A program made the translations under genes and the position numbers. The notes under the pieces were generated by a model that was given only the letters and a program-made list of their open reading frames with translations, had not been told where the DNA came from and did no database searches. Positions 1-10,021 of a stretch of 39,446 nucleotides of DNA are shown piece by piece. Origin of the DNA: a bacterium. GTDB taxonomy: Bacteria > Bacteroidota > Ignavibacteria > Ignavibacteriales > Melioribacteraceae. Location of the stretch: contig DAHYUM010000005.1 in the NCBI GenBank assembly GCA_027398005.1, positions 1 through 39,446 of the forward strand, given 5' to 3'. Position 1 is the stretch's first letter. Each line of letters starts with the position of its first letter.

Positions 1-1
1 T

Positions 2-838
2 AGGGGGAATGTTTTCAAAAGTCTAGATATGAAACAGGCCGCTATTTCCGATTATGAAAAAGCCGCCGAACTCGACCCGGCATACGCATACATTTTAAAG
101 GAATATACTCAGGAAAACAAAGCCGCTGAACCTGTTTTACCTATTGAACAACCTGACGAACCGGAAATTATCCCTGATGAACTTCCTGCAATTGAAGAAG
201 TTGAAGCAAAATACGATTTCACCGGTACCGAGGAAGAGGGCTTTGTAGTTCTCGATTCCGAATCGATGGAACAGAAAAAAATTATTGAAACCGATACGGT
301 TCTTGCAATTGCCATTTATACCGATATGATTATGCGCGATGCGGGCAATGCCAAAGCTTATCATTACCGGGGGCTGGCTCATATGCAGCTTAAGCATTAC
401 GATAAAGCCGTTTCTGATTATACAAAGGCGATTAAAAGCAATCCCAATTTTGCCGAAGCCTACTATAACAGGGGGCTGGCCAACGAGAATTTAAGGGATT
501 ATGAAAAAGCTGTTTCCGATTTTACAAAAGCTTCCAATCTCGATTCTGCTTTCGCTATTAAAGACTGTACAAGAATTATTGAAAAAAATCCGCGTGATAT
601 TGGAGCTCATAACAGGCGCGGCAACGTTTATATGAATTTAAATAAATACGAAGAAGCAATTAAAGATTATTCATTCTCCATCGACATCAATCCGAACGAA
701 GCTTTTGCTTTTTACAACAGGGGAATTGCTTATATGGCTATGGATGAGTTTTATAAGGCAATTCAGGATTGGAAGAAAGCAAAGGAACTGGGCATTCAGC
801 AGGCTCAGGAACTTCTCGATAAATACCTCGGAAATTAA
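2..838 (+). CDS. TPR-repeat protein, 5'-truncated by the window edge
   Basis: Repeated TPR signatures (AKAYHYRGLAHMQLKHYDKAVSDYTKAIKSNPN; AEAYYNRGLANENLRDYEKAVSDF). The frame stays open upstream of the ATG at 29 to the window edge and reads RGNVFKSLDMKQAAISDYEKAAELDP, itself a TPR, so 29 is probably not the true start. Confidence 0.85.
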   Translation, partial: RGNVFKSLDMKQAAISDYEKAAELDPAYAYILKEYTQENKAAEPVLPIEQPDEPEIIPDELPAIEEVEAKYDFTGTEEEGFVVLDSESMEQKKIIETDTVLAIAIYTDMIMRDAGNAKAYHYRGLAHMQLKHYDKAVSDYTKAIKSNPNFAEAYYNRGLANENLRDYEKAVSDFTKASNLDSAFAIKDCTRIIEKNPRDIGAHNRRGNVYMNLNKYEEAIKDYSFSIDINPNEAFAFYNRGIAYMAMDEFYKAIQDWKKAKELGIQQAQELLDKYLGN

Positions 839-880
839 AATTTAAATTATAATCCGTAATTAAACTCCACCTTTTGATTC

Positions 881-902
881 AGGGGCGTACTCCGCCCCTT
901 TT
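881..902 (+). terminator. Putative intrinsic terminator after the TPR gene
   Basis: AGGGGCG-TACTC-CGCCCCT hairpin (7-bp GC-rich stem, 5-nt loop) running into a short T tract (TTTT). Confidence 0.6.
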
Positions 903-941
903 GACTATTATCAACCCCCATGCTTTTTTTGAAAAAAAATG

Positions 942-1000
942 TTGACTTTCCCCTAAAAAAATTGTTATTTTGGGACAAAGTGGGGAAAAGTGTTTAATTT
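942..1000 (+). promoter_or_regulatory. mraZ promoter/operator region with MraZ-box-like repeats
   Basis: TTGACT at 942-947 and TATTTT at 966-971 (18-nt spacer), followed by TGGGA-CAAAG-TGGGG-AAAAG-TGTTT at 971-995, i.e. TGGGN boxes at exact 10-nt spacing directly upstream of mraZ. Confidence 0.6.
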
Positions 1001-1020
1001 TCCCAAAAAAGGTAGGGAAT

Positions 1021-1461
1021 ATGTTTATAGGTAGTTTTAAATACTCGATTGATGCTAAAGGGAGGGTTAGTATACCCGCAAAACTGAGAAAATACGTTGC
1101 CAACGAGGCAAACGATACTTTTGTTATGACACGCGGTACTGCCCAGTGCATCGATATTTATCCGCTTGACCAGTGGAAAGACCTTGCGGCTGAAAAGTTA
1201 ACCAAACTGAATACTTTCAATCCGCAGGAAGCAATGTTCATAAGGATGTTTCTTCAGGAAGCTGCCGAAGATTCTCTCGACTCCCAGTCGAGGCTTCTAT
1301 TGCCCAAAAACCTTATTGATTACGCCGGTATCAAGAAAGAAGTTTTCATTCTTGGTGCCGTAAAGAAAATTGAATTGTGGAACCCCGAAATTTATGAAGC
1401 TTATATAAAGGAAAATCTTACTCAGTACGCCGAAATTGCAAAAGAGGTTATGAAAATTTGA
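1021..1461 (+). CDS. mraZ: Transcriptional regulator MraZ
   Basis: MFIGSFKYSIDAKGRVSIPAKLRKY N-terminus. Start placed at ATG 1021; the ORF-track start at 970 is a TTG inside the operator. First gene of the dcw cluster. Confidence 0.93.
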   Translation: MFIGSFKYSIDAKGRVSIPAKLRKYVANEANDTFVMTRGTAQCIDIYPLDQWKDLAAEKLTKLNTFNPQEAMFIRMFLQEAAEDSLDSQSRLLLPKNLIDYAGIKKEVFILGAVKKIELWNPEIYEAYIKENLTQYAEIAKEVMKI

Positions 1462-2387
1462 TGGATAATGAAATACATGTTCCGGTTTTATTGAAGGAAA
1501 GTATGGAATACCTCGTAAATAAAAAAGAAGGCAGCTACTTCGACGGGACACTCGGGTTCGGCGGACATTTTTCACACATATTGAATTTAACAGGAAGCAA
1601 AAGCAGGGTTGTTGGTACCGATAAGGATATTAAAGCATTCAACTACTGCATAAAAAAGTTTGAGAACGATAATCGTGCTAGAATTTACAACGCTCCCTTT
1701 ACTGAAATAGATATTATTTCCAAAATCGAGTTCATTGATAAGTTTGACGGCATCTTTGCTGATTTGGGCGTCTCATCTTTTCAGCTGGATGATAAGGATT
1801 CGGGTTTTACCTACAGGGAAGACACAGTGCTGGACCTCAGAATGGACAAGAGTTCGGGCATTCCTGCTTACGAAGTTCTTAATTCTCTCCCCGAAGGGGA
1901 AATTGCTTCAATTCTTTTCAATTACGGCGAGGAAAAAAAATCGAGGCTTATTGCAAGAAGGATAGTTGAATTCAGGTCAACCGAAAAAATTATGCGCACC
2001 GGACAGCTTAGGGGAATAATTGCCAAACTGGTGCCTCCCAAGTTCGAAGCCGATATGCTTTCGCGCGTCTTTCAGGCTCTTCGCATTTATGTGAATAACG
2101 AACTTGAAGAATTGAAAAGCTTTCTTGCATCTTCGGTTAAAAGGCTGGGCAAAGGGGGCAGGATAGTAGTTATTTCGTACCATTCGCTGGAAGACCGTAT
2201 TGTTAAAGAGTTTTTTAAGTACGAAAACCTTGAATGCGTTTGTCCCCCCGGAACACCGATTTGTATTTGCGGAAAGGAAAGGACGCTGAATATAATTACG
2301 AGAAAACCCGTTACTCCGTCGGATGAAGAAATTAAAATCAATAGAAGGGCTCGAAGCGCTAAATTGAGGGCGGCGGAAAAAATATGA
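1461..2387 (+). CDS. rsmH: 16S rRNA (cytosine(1402)-N(4))-methyltransferase RsmH (MraW)
   Basis: HVPVLLKESMEYL, DGTLGFGGHFSHIL, FDGIFADLGVSSFQLD, RGFTYR-like and SYHSLEDRIVKEFFK motifs; position after mraZ. Confidence 0.95.
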   Translation: MDNEIHVPVLLKESMEYLVNKKEGSYFDGTLGFGGHFSHILNLTGSKSRVVGTDKDIKAFNYCIKKFENDNRARIYNAPFTEIDIISKIEFIDKFDGIFADLGVSSFQLDDKDSGFTYREDTVLDLRMDKSSGIPAYEVLNSLPEGEIASILFNYGEEKKSRLIARRIVEFRSTEKIMRTGQLRGIIAKLVPPKFEADMLSRVFQALRIYVNNELEELKSFLASSVKRLGKGGRIVVISYHSLEDRIVKEFFKYENLECVCPPGTPICICGKERTLNIITRKPVTPSDEEIKINRRARSAKLRAAEKI

Positions 2388-2713
2388 TTAACAAAAATAA
2401 GTTTTTAAGAAACTTTATTGTTTTTTTTTCATTTGCCGTTGTTGTACTGTTCGTTTATGTATATCTGCTTACCGAGATTAAAGGTATGGTAAAGAATAAA
2501 GTTAACAGGCTTGATGAACTGAACGAAAAGAAGAATAAAATTGAAATGAAACAGATTGAAGTGCAAAAATTAACCGCGGCCGAAAGAATTATTCCTATTG
2601 CTCAGGATTCTTTGGGGCTTATTAAACCGGGGCTGGATATTGACAGCCTTACCGTTGATAAGAAACAGCTTGATTACCTGATAAATAAATTAAACGGAAA
2701 ATATGGCAAATAA
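2384..2713 (+). CDS. ftsL: Cell division protein FtsL-like (single TM plus coiled coil)
   Basis: Small 109-aa protein with one N-terminal TM helix and a heptad-like region, between rsmH and ftsI. Call rests mainly on synteny. Confidence 0.75.
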   Translation: MINKNKFLRNFIVFFSFAVVVLFVYVYLLTEIKGMVKNKVNRLDELNEKKNKIEMKQIEVQKLTAAERIIPIAQDSLGLIKPGLDIDSLTVDKKQLDYLINKLNGKYGK

Positions 2714-4715
2714 CCGGTTACTTTTTGTAGTACTTTTTTTATTCATCGGATTGAGCATTATTATTGTGCGCCTGGCGAAAATTCAGATTTTCGAACACGA
2801 TAATCTCTCTTTTCTTGCAGAGCGCCAGCAGAATAAATCGGAAAATCTTAAAGCCGAAAGGGGCATTATTAAGGATAGGAACGGAGTTGTGCTGAGTTAT
2901 ACCAAAGACGACATCTCTTTCATTGTTGATTCAAGAATGGTCAACGATAGGAATCTGAAGAAAATATCGGACAAGTTCTCTTCCGTTTTCGGCAAAAACA
3001 GCTCCGCTTATGTATCGCTTATTAAGAACAGCGATAAAAATGTGGTTATTGAAAAGAAAGCTTCTCACGAAAAAGCGCTTCTGCTAAAGGATTTTGTGGC
3101 AGATGGTTTAAAAGAGGTTGAGGATTATACGAGGGTTTATCCTTACGGTTCCCTGGCTTCGCACATTCTGGGCTATGTTGATGAAAAATGCCACGGCGTT
3201 TACGGCGTTGAAAAATCTTTCGATAAGGAATTGACCGGGCACGACGGCATGCTGTCTATACGTAAAGACGTGCTTGGCAGAATGGTTACAGTAAACGAGG
3301 ATGAATCGGTACAGTCTTCTTCGGGAGATAATATCGTTCTTACTATTGACCGCACATACCAGCAGATACTTGAGAATGAACTTGCCAACGGTTTGGAAAA
3401 ATTCGGCGGCACTTCGGCTGTGGGTATTATAATGAATCCGAATACCGGCGAAATTCTCGCAATGGCAAACAATCCCACATTCGACCCGAACGATTTCAGC
3501 AAATTTACCGATGAAGACAGACGAAACAGAATAATTACTGACCCGTACGAACCCGGCTCTACATTCAAAGCTTTTACTATGTCCATGTACATAGATAACA
3601 ATCTTGTAAACGAGAACGAAGTAATAAATACCGAAAACGGAAACTGGAAAATTCCGGGTGCGGTAATAACCGATGCGCACAAGACCCCCAAGCTTACTGT
3701 TAAGGAAGTGCTTGAATATTCAAGCAACATAGGAATGGCAAAGCTTAGCGAAAGAATTGACAAGAACAGTTTCTATAAATACCTGCGCGATTTCGGATTC
3801 GGAAGCGCCACTTCGGTAGATCTTCCTGGGGAATCGAAAGGCATGCTCAAACTGCCCGAAGCTTTTTCGAAATATTCAAAAATGTATATGTCTTTCGGCT
3901 ACGAGATTATGGTTACCCCTCTTCAGCTTATTACCGCGTTCAGCTCCCTTGTAAACGGGGGCAATATGATGCAGCCGATTCTTGTAAGCAAAATTACAGA
4001 CCCGCAGGGGAAAGTAATCAAAGAAAATAAACCGATGGTTTTGCGTCAGGTTATAAAGAAATCGACCTCGGATAAAATAAAAGAATTTATGGTGGGTGTT
4101 GTTGAAAACGGAACCGGAAAAAATGCCCGCCTGCAGGATGTACTTGTTGGCGGCAAGACCGGTTCGGCAAGAAAACTTATAGGCAAGGGTTATTCCAAGG
4201 ATCATCACAGTTCTTCTTTCATCGGATTTTTCCCCGCCGATAACCCTAAGATTGTATGCCTAATTCTTGTCAACTCCCCCGTAATCGGTAAAGACGGCGG
4301 GCTTGTTGCCGCCCCCATTTTCCACGAAGTGGCAAAACAGATTATTGATTACGATGCCTCTATTGCTCCGGAGAAAAGCGAAATACAGAGAAAGAATGAG
4401 AAAATTCAGACCTGGCTCGCTTCTGTATCCAACGACGGAGGCGGCATTGAATATATGGACGTTCCGGAAAAAAGAGATTCCGGCACTACCGCAGGAAAAA
4501 TTTCACTTTCGGGCAATTCAATGCCCGACCTAAGCGGCAAATCCCTTAGGGAAGCCATTGCGTTCTTTAACCGCGCGGGGCTTAAATACAAAGTTAAAGG
4601 CGCCGGCAGTGTTGTTTGGCAGAGCCTTGAACCGGGCACACAGCTCAATAAAGGGGATGCGTGTGTTATTAAATGCGAAACTGCTAAAAAATTAAATAAA
4701 ATAAATATCCGCTGA
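2703..4715 (+). CDS. ftsI: Peptidoglycan transpeptidase FtsI/PBP3 with C-terminal PASTA domain
   Basis: Transpeptidase motifs STFK (EPGSTFKAF), SSN (EYSSNIGM) and KTG (VGGKTGSA); C-terminal MPDLSGKSLREAIAFFNRAGLKYKVKGAGSVVWQSLEPGTQLNKG is PASTA-like. Confidence 0.94.
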   Translation: MANNRLLFVVLFLFIGLSIIIVRLAKIQIFEHDNLSFLAERQQNKSENLKAERGIIKDRNGVVLSYTKDDISFIVDSRMVNDRNLKKISDKFSSVFGKNSSAYVSLIKNSDKNVVIEKKASHEKALLLKDFVADGLKEVEDYTRVYPYGSLASHILGYVDEKCHGVYGVEKSFDKELTGHDGMLSIRKDVLGRMVTVNEDESVQSSSGDNIVLTIDRTYQQILENELANGLEKFGGTSAVGIIMNPNTGEILAMANNPTFDPNDFSKFTDEDRRNRIITDPYEPGSTFKAFTMSMYIDNNLVNENEVINTENGNWKIPGAVITDAHKTPKLTVKEVLEYSSNIGMAKLSERIDKNSFYKYLRDFGFGSATSVDLPGESKGMLKLPEAFSKYSKMYMSFGYEIMVTPLQLITAFSSLVNGGNMMQPILVSKITDPQGKVIKENKPMVLRQVIKKSTSDKIKEFMVGVVENGTGKNARLQDVLVGGKTGSARKLIGKGYSKDHHSSSFIGFFPADNPKIVCLILVNSPVIGKDGGLVAAPIFHEVAKQIIDYDASIAPEKSEIQRKNEKIQTWLASVSNDGGGIEYMDVPEKRDSGTTAGKISLSGNSMPDLSGKSLREAIAFFNRAGLKYKVKGAGSVVWQSLEPGTQLNKGDACVIKCETAKKLNKINIR

Positions 4716-6193
4716 TGAAACTGAATGAACTGTTAAATAGCCTGAAAGCAATTCAGGTGACGGGGAACCCGGAAACGAAGGAAATCGATTCGATTACCAT
4801 CGATTCCCGCGAAGTTAAAGCCGGTTCCCTTTTTGTCGCAATCAAAGGCGCTAATACAGACGGGCACAATTTCATTCTGGAATGTATCAATAAAGGGGCC
4901 TCGGCTATTATACTAGATAATGACAAGAATATTCCGGAAGAATTTTTTACACATTCGGGCTGCGTTAAAATTCTTGTTGAAGAGAGCCGCAAAGCGCTTC
5001 CCCTTGCCGCTTCGGTTTTTTACGGCAATCCTTCCGATAAACTCCTCCTTACAGGTATTACCGGCACAAAGGGAAAAACCACGACTGCTTTTTATGTTAA
5101 GAATATTTTTGAGTCCGCAGGCATGAAAAGCGGTCTTATTGGCACTATTGCCAATTACATCGGTGAAAGGGAGGTTAAGACTATGCTTACAACTCCGCAA
5201 TCGCACACGATTAATGAACTGCTTAACAAAATGGTTAGCGAGCAGTGCAGGGCATGCGCAATGGAAGTCTCTTCGCACGCGCTTGCCCTTAACAGGGTCG
5301 ATTATCTTACCTTTGCCTCGGCTATTTTTACCAATATTACTTCGGACCATATGGATTACCATAAAACATTCGAACATTATTTCGATTCGAAGAAAATTCT
5401 TTTTACAAAATTATGCCCCGGCTCAAAAGCTATTTATAATCTGGATGACCCCAATTCGGTTAAATTGGTTGCCGGCACCAAAGCTGATAAATTTTCGTAC
5501 GGAACCGGTGCTAAGGCCGATTTTAGAATTTCGAACATAGAATATAACCTCGACGGCACTACATTCGAAGTATATTACAACAGCCGTAATTTTTATATAT
5601 CTACAAGCCTGATAGGCAAATTCAACGCATATAACGCCACTGCGGCTTTTGCAAATGCGGTTCTGCTTGGTGTTGATGCCGATAAAGCCGTTGAGGGGAT
5701 TAAAAACACGCCTCAGGTTCCGGGCCGTTTCGAAGTTGTATCGTACAAAAACAGAAAAGTTATTATAGATTATTCCCACACAGCAGACAGCCTTAACCAG
5801 GCGCTTGCCGCTGTTAAGCATATTGTAAAGGGAGAGCGCCCGATTGTAACCGTTTTCGGATGCGGCGGCGACAGGGATAAGACAAAACGCCCTGTTATGG
5901 GCAATATTGCAGCTTCAATGAGCAATTTCGCTTATGTTACATCCGATAACCCGAGAACAGAAAATCCGGAAACAATTATTGACGATATAGTAGCAGGAAT
6001 TAAAACTGATAATTATAAAAGAATAGCCGGCAGGGAAGAAGCAATTAAGAAGGCAATATTCGAATCGGACCCCGATGCTATTATTCTAATTGCCGGCAAG
6101 GGGCACGAAACCTATCAGGAAGTTAACGGCGTAAGAAGCCATTTTTCCGATAAAGAAGTTGCGGAGAAGTATTTAAAAGAATGTCAAAACTGA
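4715..6193 (+). CDS. murE: UDP-N-acetylmuramoyl-L-alanyl-D-glutamate--2,6-diaminopimelate ligase MurE
   Basis: GTKGKTTT ATP-binding motif; DNPR motif (TSDNPRTENP) typical of meso-DAP-adding MurE; synteny. Confidence 0.95.
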   Translation: MKLNELLNSLKAIQVTGNPETKEIDSITIDSREVKAGSLFVAIKGANTDGHNFILECINKGASAIILDNDKNIPEEFFTHSGCVKILVEESRKALPLAASVFYGNPSDKLLLTGITGTKGKTTTAFYVKNIFESAGMKSGLIGTIANYIGEREVKTMLTTPQSHTINELLNKMVSEQCRACAMEVSSHALALNRVDYLTFASAIFTNITSDHMDYHKTFEHYFDSKKILFTKLCPGSKAIYNLDDPNSVKLVAGTKADKFSYGTGAKADFRISNIEYNLDGTTFEVYYNSRNFYISTSLIGKFNAYNATAAFANAVLLGVDADKAVEGIKNTPQVPGRFEVVSYKNRKVIIDYSHTADSLNQALAAVKHIVKGERPIVTVFGCGGDRDKTKRPVMGNIAASMSNFAYVTSDNPRTENPETIIDDIVAGIKTDNYKRIAGREEAIKKAIFESDPDAIILIAGKGHETYQEVNGVRSHFSDKEVAEKYLKECQN

Positions 6194-7566
6194 AAATTAC
6201 ATTAGAAGACTTATTCAATCTCCCCACAGCGGAGATTCTTAATCCGGATGCATTTAACGGCGCCGAGGGTATTTCCATCGATTCCCGCAATATGAAAAAG
6301 GGTCTTTTGTTTATAGCCATTAAAGGGGAAAAGTTCGACGGGCACGACTTTATTTCAGAGGCGGTTAAAAAAGGTGCCTCTGCAGTTATGATTAATGCAG
6401 ACTCGCTTGGCAGATACGATAAAATTAATAAAACTATTATTACTGTTAAAGATACTACAGCCGCCCTTGGCGCTATAGCCGCCGTGTGGAGAAATAAATT
6501 AAAAGCTAAGGTTATTTCCGTTACCGGAAGCAACGGCAAAACTTCAACCAAGGATATGCTTGCGGTTGTCCTTTCGCAAAAATTAAACACCGTTAAAACG
6601 GAAGCCAACAACAACAACCACATCGGCGTTCCACTTACAATTTTACAGGCTGACGAAAAATGCAAAGCCCTTGTTCTTGAACAGGGGACAAACCATTTCG
6701 GCGAAATTGAATATTCCGCAAATATTTCGCGTCCCGATTTTGCCCTTATTACCAACATAGGCGATTCGCATCTCGAGTTTCTGGTTAACAGGGAGGGGGT
6801 ATATAAGGAAAAATCGGCCCTCTTTACGGTTACATCCAAACACAAAGGCGTATGTTTTGTTAATACAGACGATCCGGTAATTAAAAAACATGCATCGCGT
6901 ATTAAGAATAAAGTCACTTTCGGTTTTCACGGCAAAACCGATGTTAAAGGGGAAATTCTTGGTTATACCGGCGACGGGAAATCGATTCTTTCTGTAAGCT
7001 ACAGGAATAAAGAACTTACGGTTGAACTGCCTGTGTATGGATTATCGAACGCAAAGAATTTTCTTGCCGTATGCGCCGTTGCATTTAAGATGGGCTTAAC
7101 TGCCGAAGAAATTGCCGCCGGAGCCCTTAAAATGAAAGACGCAAAGGGCAGGCTTCAGGCTGCAAAATTTTCAGACTTTATCCTTTTCGACGATACATAT
7201 AATTCAAACCCCGCTTCGGTTGAAGCCGCTGTTGAAGTTCTCGAAAATATTTCGGCGTATTCAAAAAAAGTTTTAATACTGGGGGACATGCTTGAACTTG
7301 GTGTTAAGGCAGATAAACTGCATAAAGATTTGTACAAGATTATACCAAATAAAAAAGAATATACTGTTCTTACAATCGGCGCATTAATGAAAAACCTTAG
7401 CGGCAAATTGAGGAAGAACGTTAACAGGAAACACTTCGCTTCAAGGGAAAGCCTTTCCGCTTATCTTAAAAAATTTGATTTCAGCGATTCGGCCGTTCTG
7501 GTTAAAGGTTCACGCGGAATGAAAATGGAAGATTTTGCTAATACAATAGCCGAAAGAGGTAAGTAA
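6181..7566 (+). CDS. murF: UDP-N-acetylmuramoyl-tripeptide--D-alanyl-D-alanine ligase MurF
   Basis: GSNGKTSTKDM, TEANNNNHIGVPLT, DDTYNSNPASVEAA and LGDMLELG motifs. Confidence 0.95.
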   Translation: MSKLKITLEDLFNLPTAEILNPDAFNGAEGISIDSRNMKKGLLFIAIKGEKFDGHDFISEAVKKGASAVMINADSLGRYDKINKTIITVKDTTAALGAIAAVWRNKLKAKVISVTGSNGKTSTKDMLAVVLSQKLNTVKTEANNNNHIGVPLTILQADEKCKALVLEQGTNHFGEIEYSANISRPDFALITNIGDSHLEFLVNREGVYKEKSALFTVTSKHKGVCFVNTDDPVIKKHASRIKNKVTFGFHGKTDVKGEILGYTGDGKSILSVSYRNKELTVELPVYGLSNAKNFLAVCAVAFKMGLTAEEIAAGALKMKDAKGRLQAAKFSDFILFDDTYNSNPASVEAAVEVLENISAYSKKVLILGDMLELGVKADKLHKDLYKIIPNKKEYTVLTIGALMKNLSGKLRKNVNRKHFASRESLSAYLKKFDFSDSAVLVKGSRGMKMEDFANTIAERGK

Positions 7567-8675
7567 TGTTTTATTATCTGTTTGAGTACATAAATAAAGC
7601 CTTTAATCCTCCCGGATTTGACGTGTTCAAATACCTTACCGTCCGTTCGGCCTTGGCGGCAATTACAAGCCTTCTTCTTTCGCTTCTGGTCGGGCCTAAG
7701 GTAATTGCCCTGCTTAAGAAAAAACAGGTCGATCAGCCGATACGAGACGAAGGTCCTAAAACCCATAAGAAAAAAGCAGGCACTCCTACTATGGGGGGCG
7801 TTATACTTATCCTTTCCATTGTTATTCCGGTGCTTTTATGGGCAGATATAAAGAGCATTTACATCCTTCTTATTCTCTTCGGAACTATTGTATTAAGCCT
7901 TGTCGGTTTTGTGGATGACTATCTAAAAGTAGTTAAAAAAGTGCCTCAGGGGCTTATAGCCCGTTACAAAATTATGGGGCAGGTTTTTGTTGGCCTTGTT
8001 GTGGGGTGCGCAATATATTTCCTCCCGGCTTTTCATACCTACGCTACCGAAACGACATTGCCCTTTTTCAAGGATTTGAATTTCGATTTCTCATATTTTT
8101 ATATACCGGTTGTCATATTCATTATAACCGCCACTTCTAACGCTGTAAATTTAACCGACGGGCTCGACGGTCTGGCTACCGGAACGATGGTGTTTGTTAT
8201 GCTTGCCCTCGCGGTTATAGCTTATGTATCGGGCAATTTTATATATGCCGATTATCTTAATATAATATACCTTCCCGGCTCGGGCGAGCTGACCGTATTC
8301 ATTGCGGCGGCAATAGGCGCCTGTCTCGGATTCCTCTGGTTTAATTTTTATCCCGCACAGGTATTTATGGGGGATACCGGTTCGCTCGCGCTCGGCGGCG
8401 CATTCGGTATTATTGCCATTTTAATTAAGAAGGAATTGCTTATTCCCATTCTTGGCGGAATATATCTTATAGAAACCGTCTCGGTAATGATACAGAGACT
8501 TTATTTCAAATACACAAAGAAGAAATACGGCGAAGGGAAGAGAGTTTTTAAAATGGCTCCCCTTCATCATCATTTTGAACTTACCGGATGGGAAGAACCT
8601 AAAATTGTGGTTAGGTTCTACATCATAACAATAATTTTAGTCATTATCAGTTTAACATCATTCAAGATACGTTAA
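7566..8675 (+). CDS. mraY: Phospho-N-acetylmuramoyl-pentapeptide-transferase MraY
   Basis: KKAGTPTMGG, FVDDYLKV, NAVNLTDGLDGLATG, FMGDTGSLALGG and PLHHHFE motifs. Confidence 0.97.
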   Translation: MFYYLFEYINKAFNPPGFDVFKYLTVRSALAAITSLLLSLLVGPKVIALLKKKQVDQPIRDEGPKTHKKKAGTPTMGGVILILSIVIPVLLWADIKSIYILLILFGTIVLSLVGFVDDYLKVVKKVPQGLIARYKIMGQVFVGLVVGCAIYFLPAFHTYATETTLPFFKDLNFDFSYFYIPVVIFIITATSNAVNLTDGLDGLATGTMVFVMLALAVIAYVSGNFIYADYLNIIYLPGSGELTVFIAAAIGACLGFLWFNFYPAQVFMGDTGSLALGGAFGIIAILIKKELLIPILGGIYLIETVSVMIQRLYFKYTKKKYGEGKRVFKMAPLHHHFELTGWEEPKIVVRFYIITIILVIISLTSFKIR

Positions 8676-10021
8676 TGGAAATAGCAGGCAGAAAAATAAC
8701 GGTCTTAGGCGCCGTAAGAAGCGGAATTGGAGCCGCAAAGCTTATTAAGAGGCTTGGCGGTATTCCTTTTATAAGCGATTTTGCCCCAAAGGAAAAACTT
8801 ACAGAGCAGATTGAAGCGATTGAAGCCGCGGGTATTGAATATGAATGCGGTGCCCATTCCGAAAGGGCTTTCGACTGCGCTTTTATAGTCACCAGCCCCG
8901 GAGTGCCTTCCAATTCGTATCCTCTTGTTGAAGCGGCAAAAAGGGGCATTAAGGTTATCAGCGAAGTTGAACTGGCATCCCGTTTCTGTAAAGGTAAAAT
9001 TATTGCCATTACAGGCACAAACGGAAAGACTACCACCACATCGCTGTGCGAATTCCTTTTGAATAACTGCGGCGTTAAAGCCTACTCGGCCGGCAATATC
9101 GGTTTCGCTTTTTCCGAAATCGCACTCGACGTGAAAGAAAATGAATTTGTTGTGCTGGAGACTTCAAGCTTCCAGCTCGATTATATAGATAGTTTCAAAC
9201 CGGCTTTCTCAATGATTCTTAATATTACTCCCGACCATCTGGACCGCTACAACCATAGTTTCGAAGAATATACTGCTTCTAAACTTGTTATAGCTAAAAA
9301 CCAGAATGAGGGGGATTACCTTATTACCAATGCCGACGATAAAAACACTCCGGTTGAAAAAATTACAAGTCCGGTAAGAAAACTCCGTTTTTCAATTGCA
9401 AACGAAGTAGCCGAAGGCGCTTTCCATAAGGATGGCAAATTATATTATGCTCATAACGGCAGAGCGGAATATGTATGCGAAGCCTCCGATTTATTCATTA
9501 AAGGGGAGCACAATATTGCCAACGCGCTTGCAGTGCTTGCCGTTGCAAAGACCATAGGGCTTGAGAACGATAAAATTACCGGGGCATTCAAAACATTCCC
9601 CGGCGTTGAACATAGAATTGAATTTGTAAGGGAATTTAACGGAGTTAAATTTTATAACGATTCCAAGGCTACCAATGCCGATTCTGTTTGGTACGCACTC
9701 CGTTCATTCCATCAGCCCGTATTTCTTATTCTGGGGGGCAAGGACAAAGGAAACGATTACAATCAGATAAAAGAGCCGGTGCAGAATGTGGTTAAGAAAA
9801 TTTATGCTATCGGCTCCTCGGCTAAAAAAGTGTACGACTTTTTCAGCCCATTTATGGACGTAGAAATTTTAAGCACCCTTGAAGAATGTGTTGTTAAAGG
9901 AAGTAAAGAGGCAAAGGCAGGGGAAGTAGTTTTACTTTCCCCCGCCTGCGCCAGTTTCGATATGTTCGATAACTACGAACACAGGGGTAAAGTATTTAAA
10001 CAGGCGGTAATGAGTTTATAA
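8675..10021 (+). CDS. murD: UDP-N-acetylmuramoylalanine--D-glutamate ligase MurD
   Basis: GTNGKTTTTSL, LETSSFQLD, NITPDHLDRY, FYNDSKATN and LLSPACASFDMF motifs. Confidence 0.96.
   Translation: MEIAGRKITVLGAVRSGIGAAKLIKRLGGIPFISDFAPKEKLTEQIEAIEAAGIEYECGAHSERAFDCAFIVTSPGVPSNSYPLVEAAKRGIKVISEVELASRFCKGKIIAITGTNGKTTTTSLCEFLLNNCGVKAYSAGNIGFAFSEIALDVKENEFVVLETSSFQLDYIDSFKPAFSMILNITPDHLDRYNHSFEEYTASKLVIAKNQNEGDYLITNADDKNTPVEKITSPVRKLRFSIANEVAEGAFHKDGKLYYAHNGRAEYVCEASDLFIKGEHNIANALAVLAVAKTIGLENDKITGAFKTFPGVEHRIEFVREFNGVKFYNDSKATNADSVWYALRSFHQPVFLILGGKDKGNDYNQIKEPVQNVVKKIYAIGSSAKKVYDFFSPFMDVEILSTLEECVVKGSKEAKAGEVVLLSPACASFDMFDNYEHRGKVFKQAVMSL

Noticed and set aside
970-1020. N-terminal extension of MraZ in the ORF track (MGQSGEKCLIFPKKVGN)
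   Set aside because: Starts at a TTG within the TGGGN operator. MraZ proteins begin at MFIGSF-type sequence, matching ATG 1021.
1735-1965. 76-aa ORF in another frame of rsmH
   Set aside because: Shadow frame of a well-conserved methyltransferase; no SD or homology.
2421-2429. T9 tract in ftsL as a phase-variation or frameshift site
   Set aside because: Encodes Phe-rich TM sequence in an essential, low-GC gene with an intact frame; no alternative product is evident.
3108-3763. Minus-strand ORFs of 190 and 187 aa opposite ftsI
   Set aside because: Two overlapping antisense frames in different phases with no domain resemblance and no promoter or SD context; the sense strand is a convincing PBP.
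6123-6917. 264-aa minus-strand ORF opposite murF
   Set aside because: No recognisable domain, and it lies fully antisense to murF with strong motif conservation; explained by codon-bias-driven open antisense frames.
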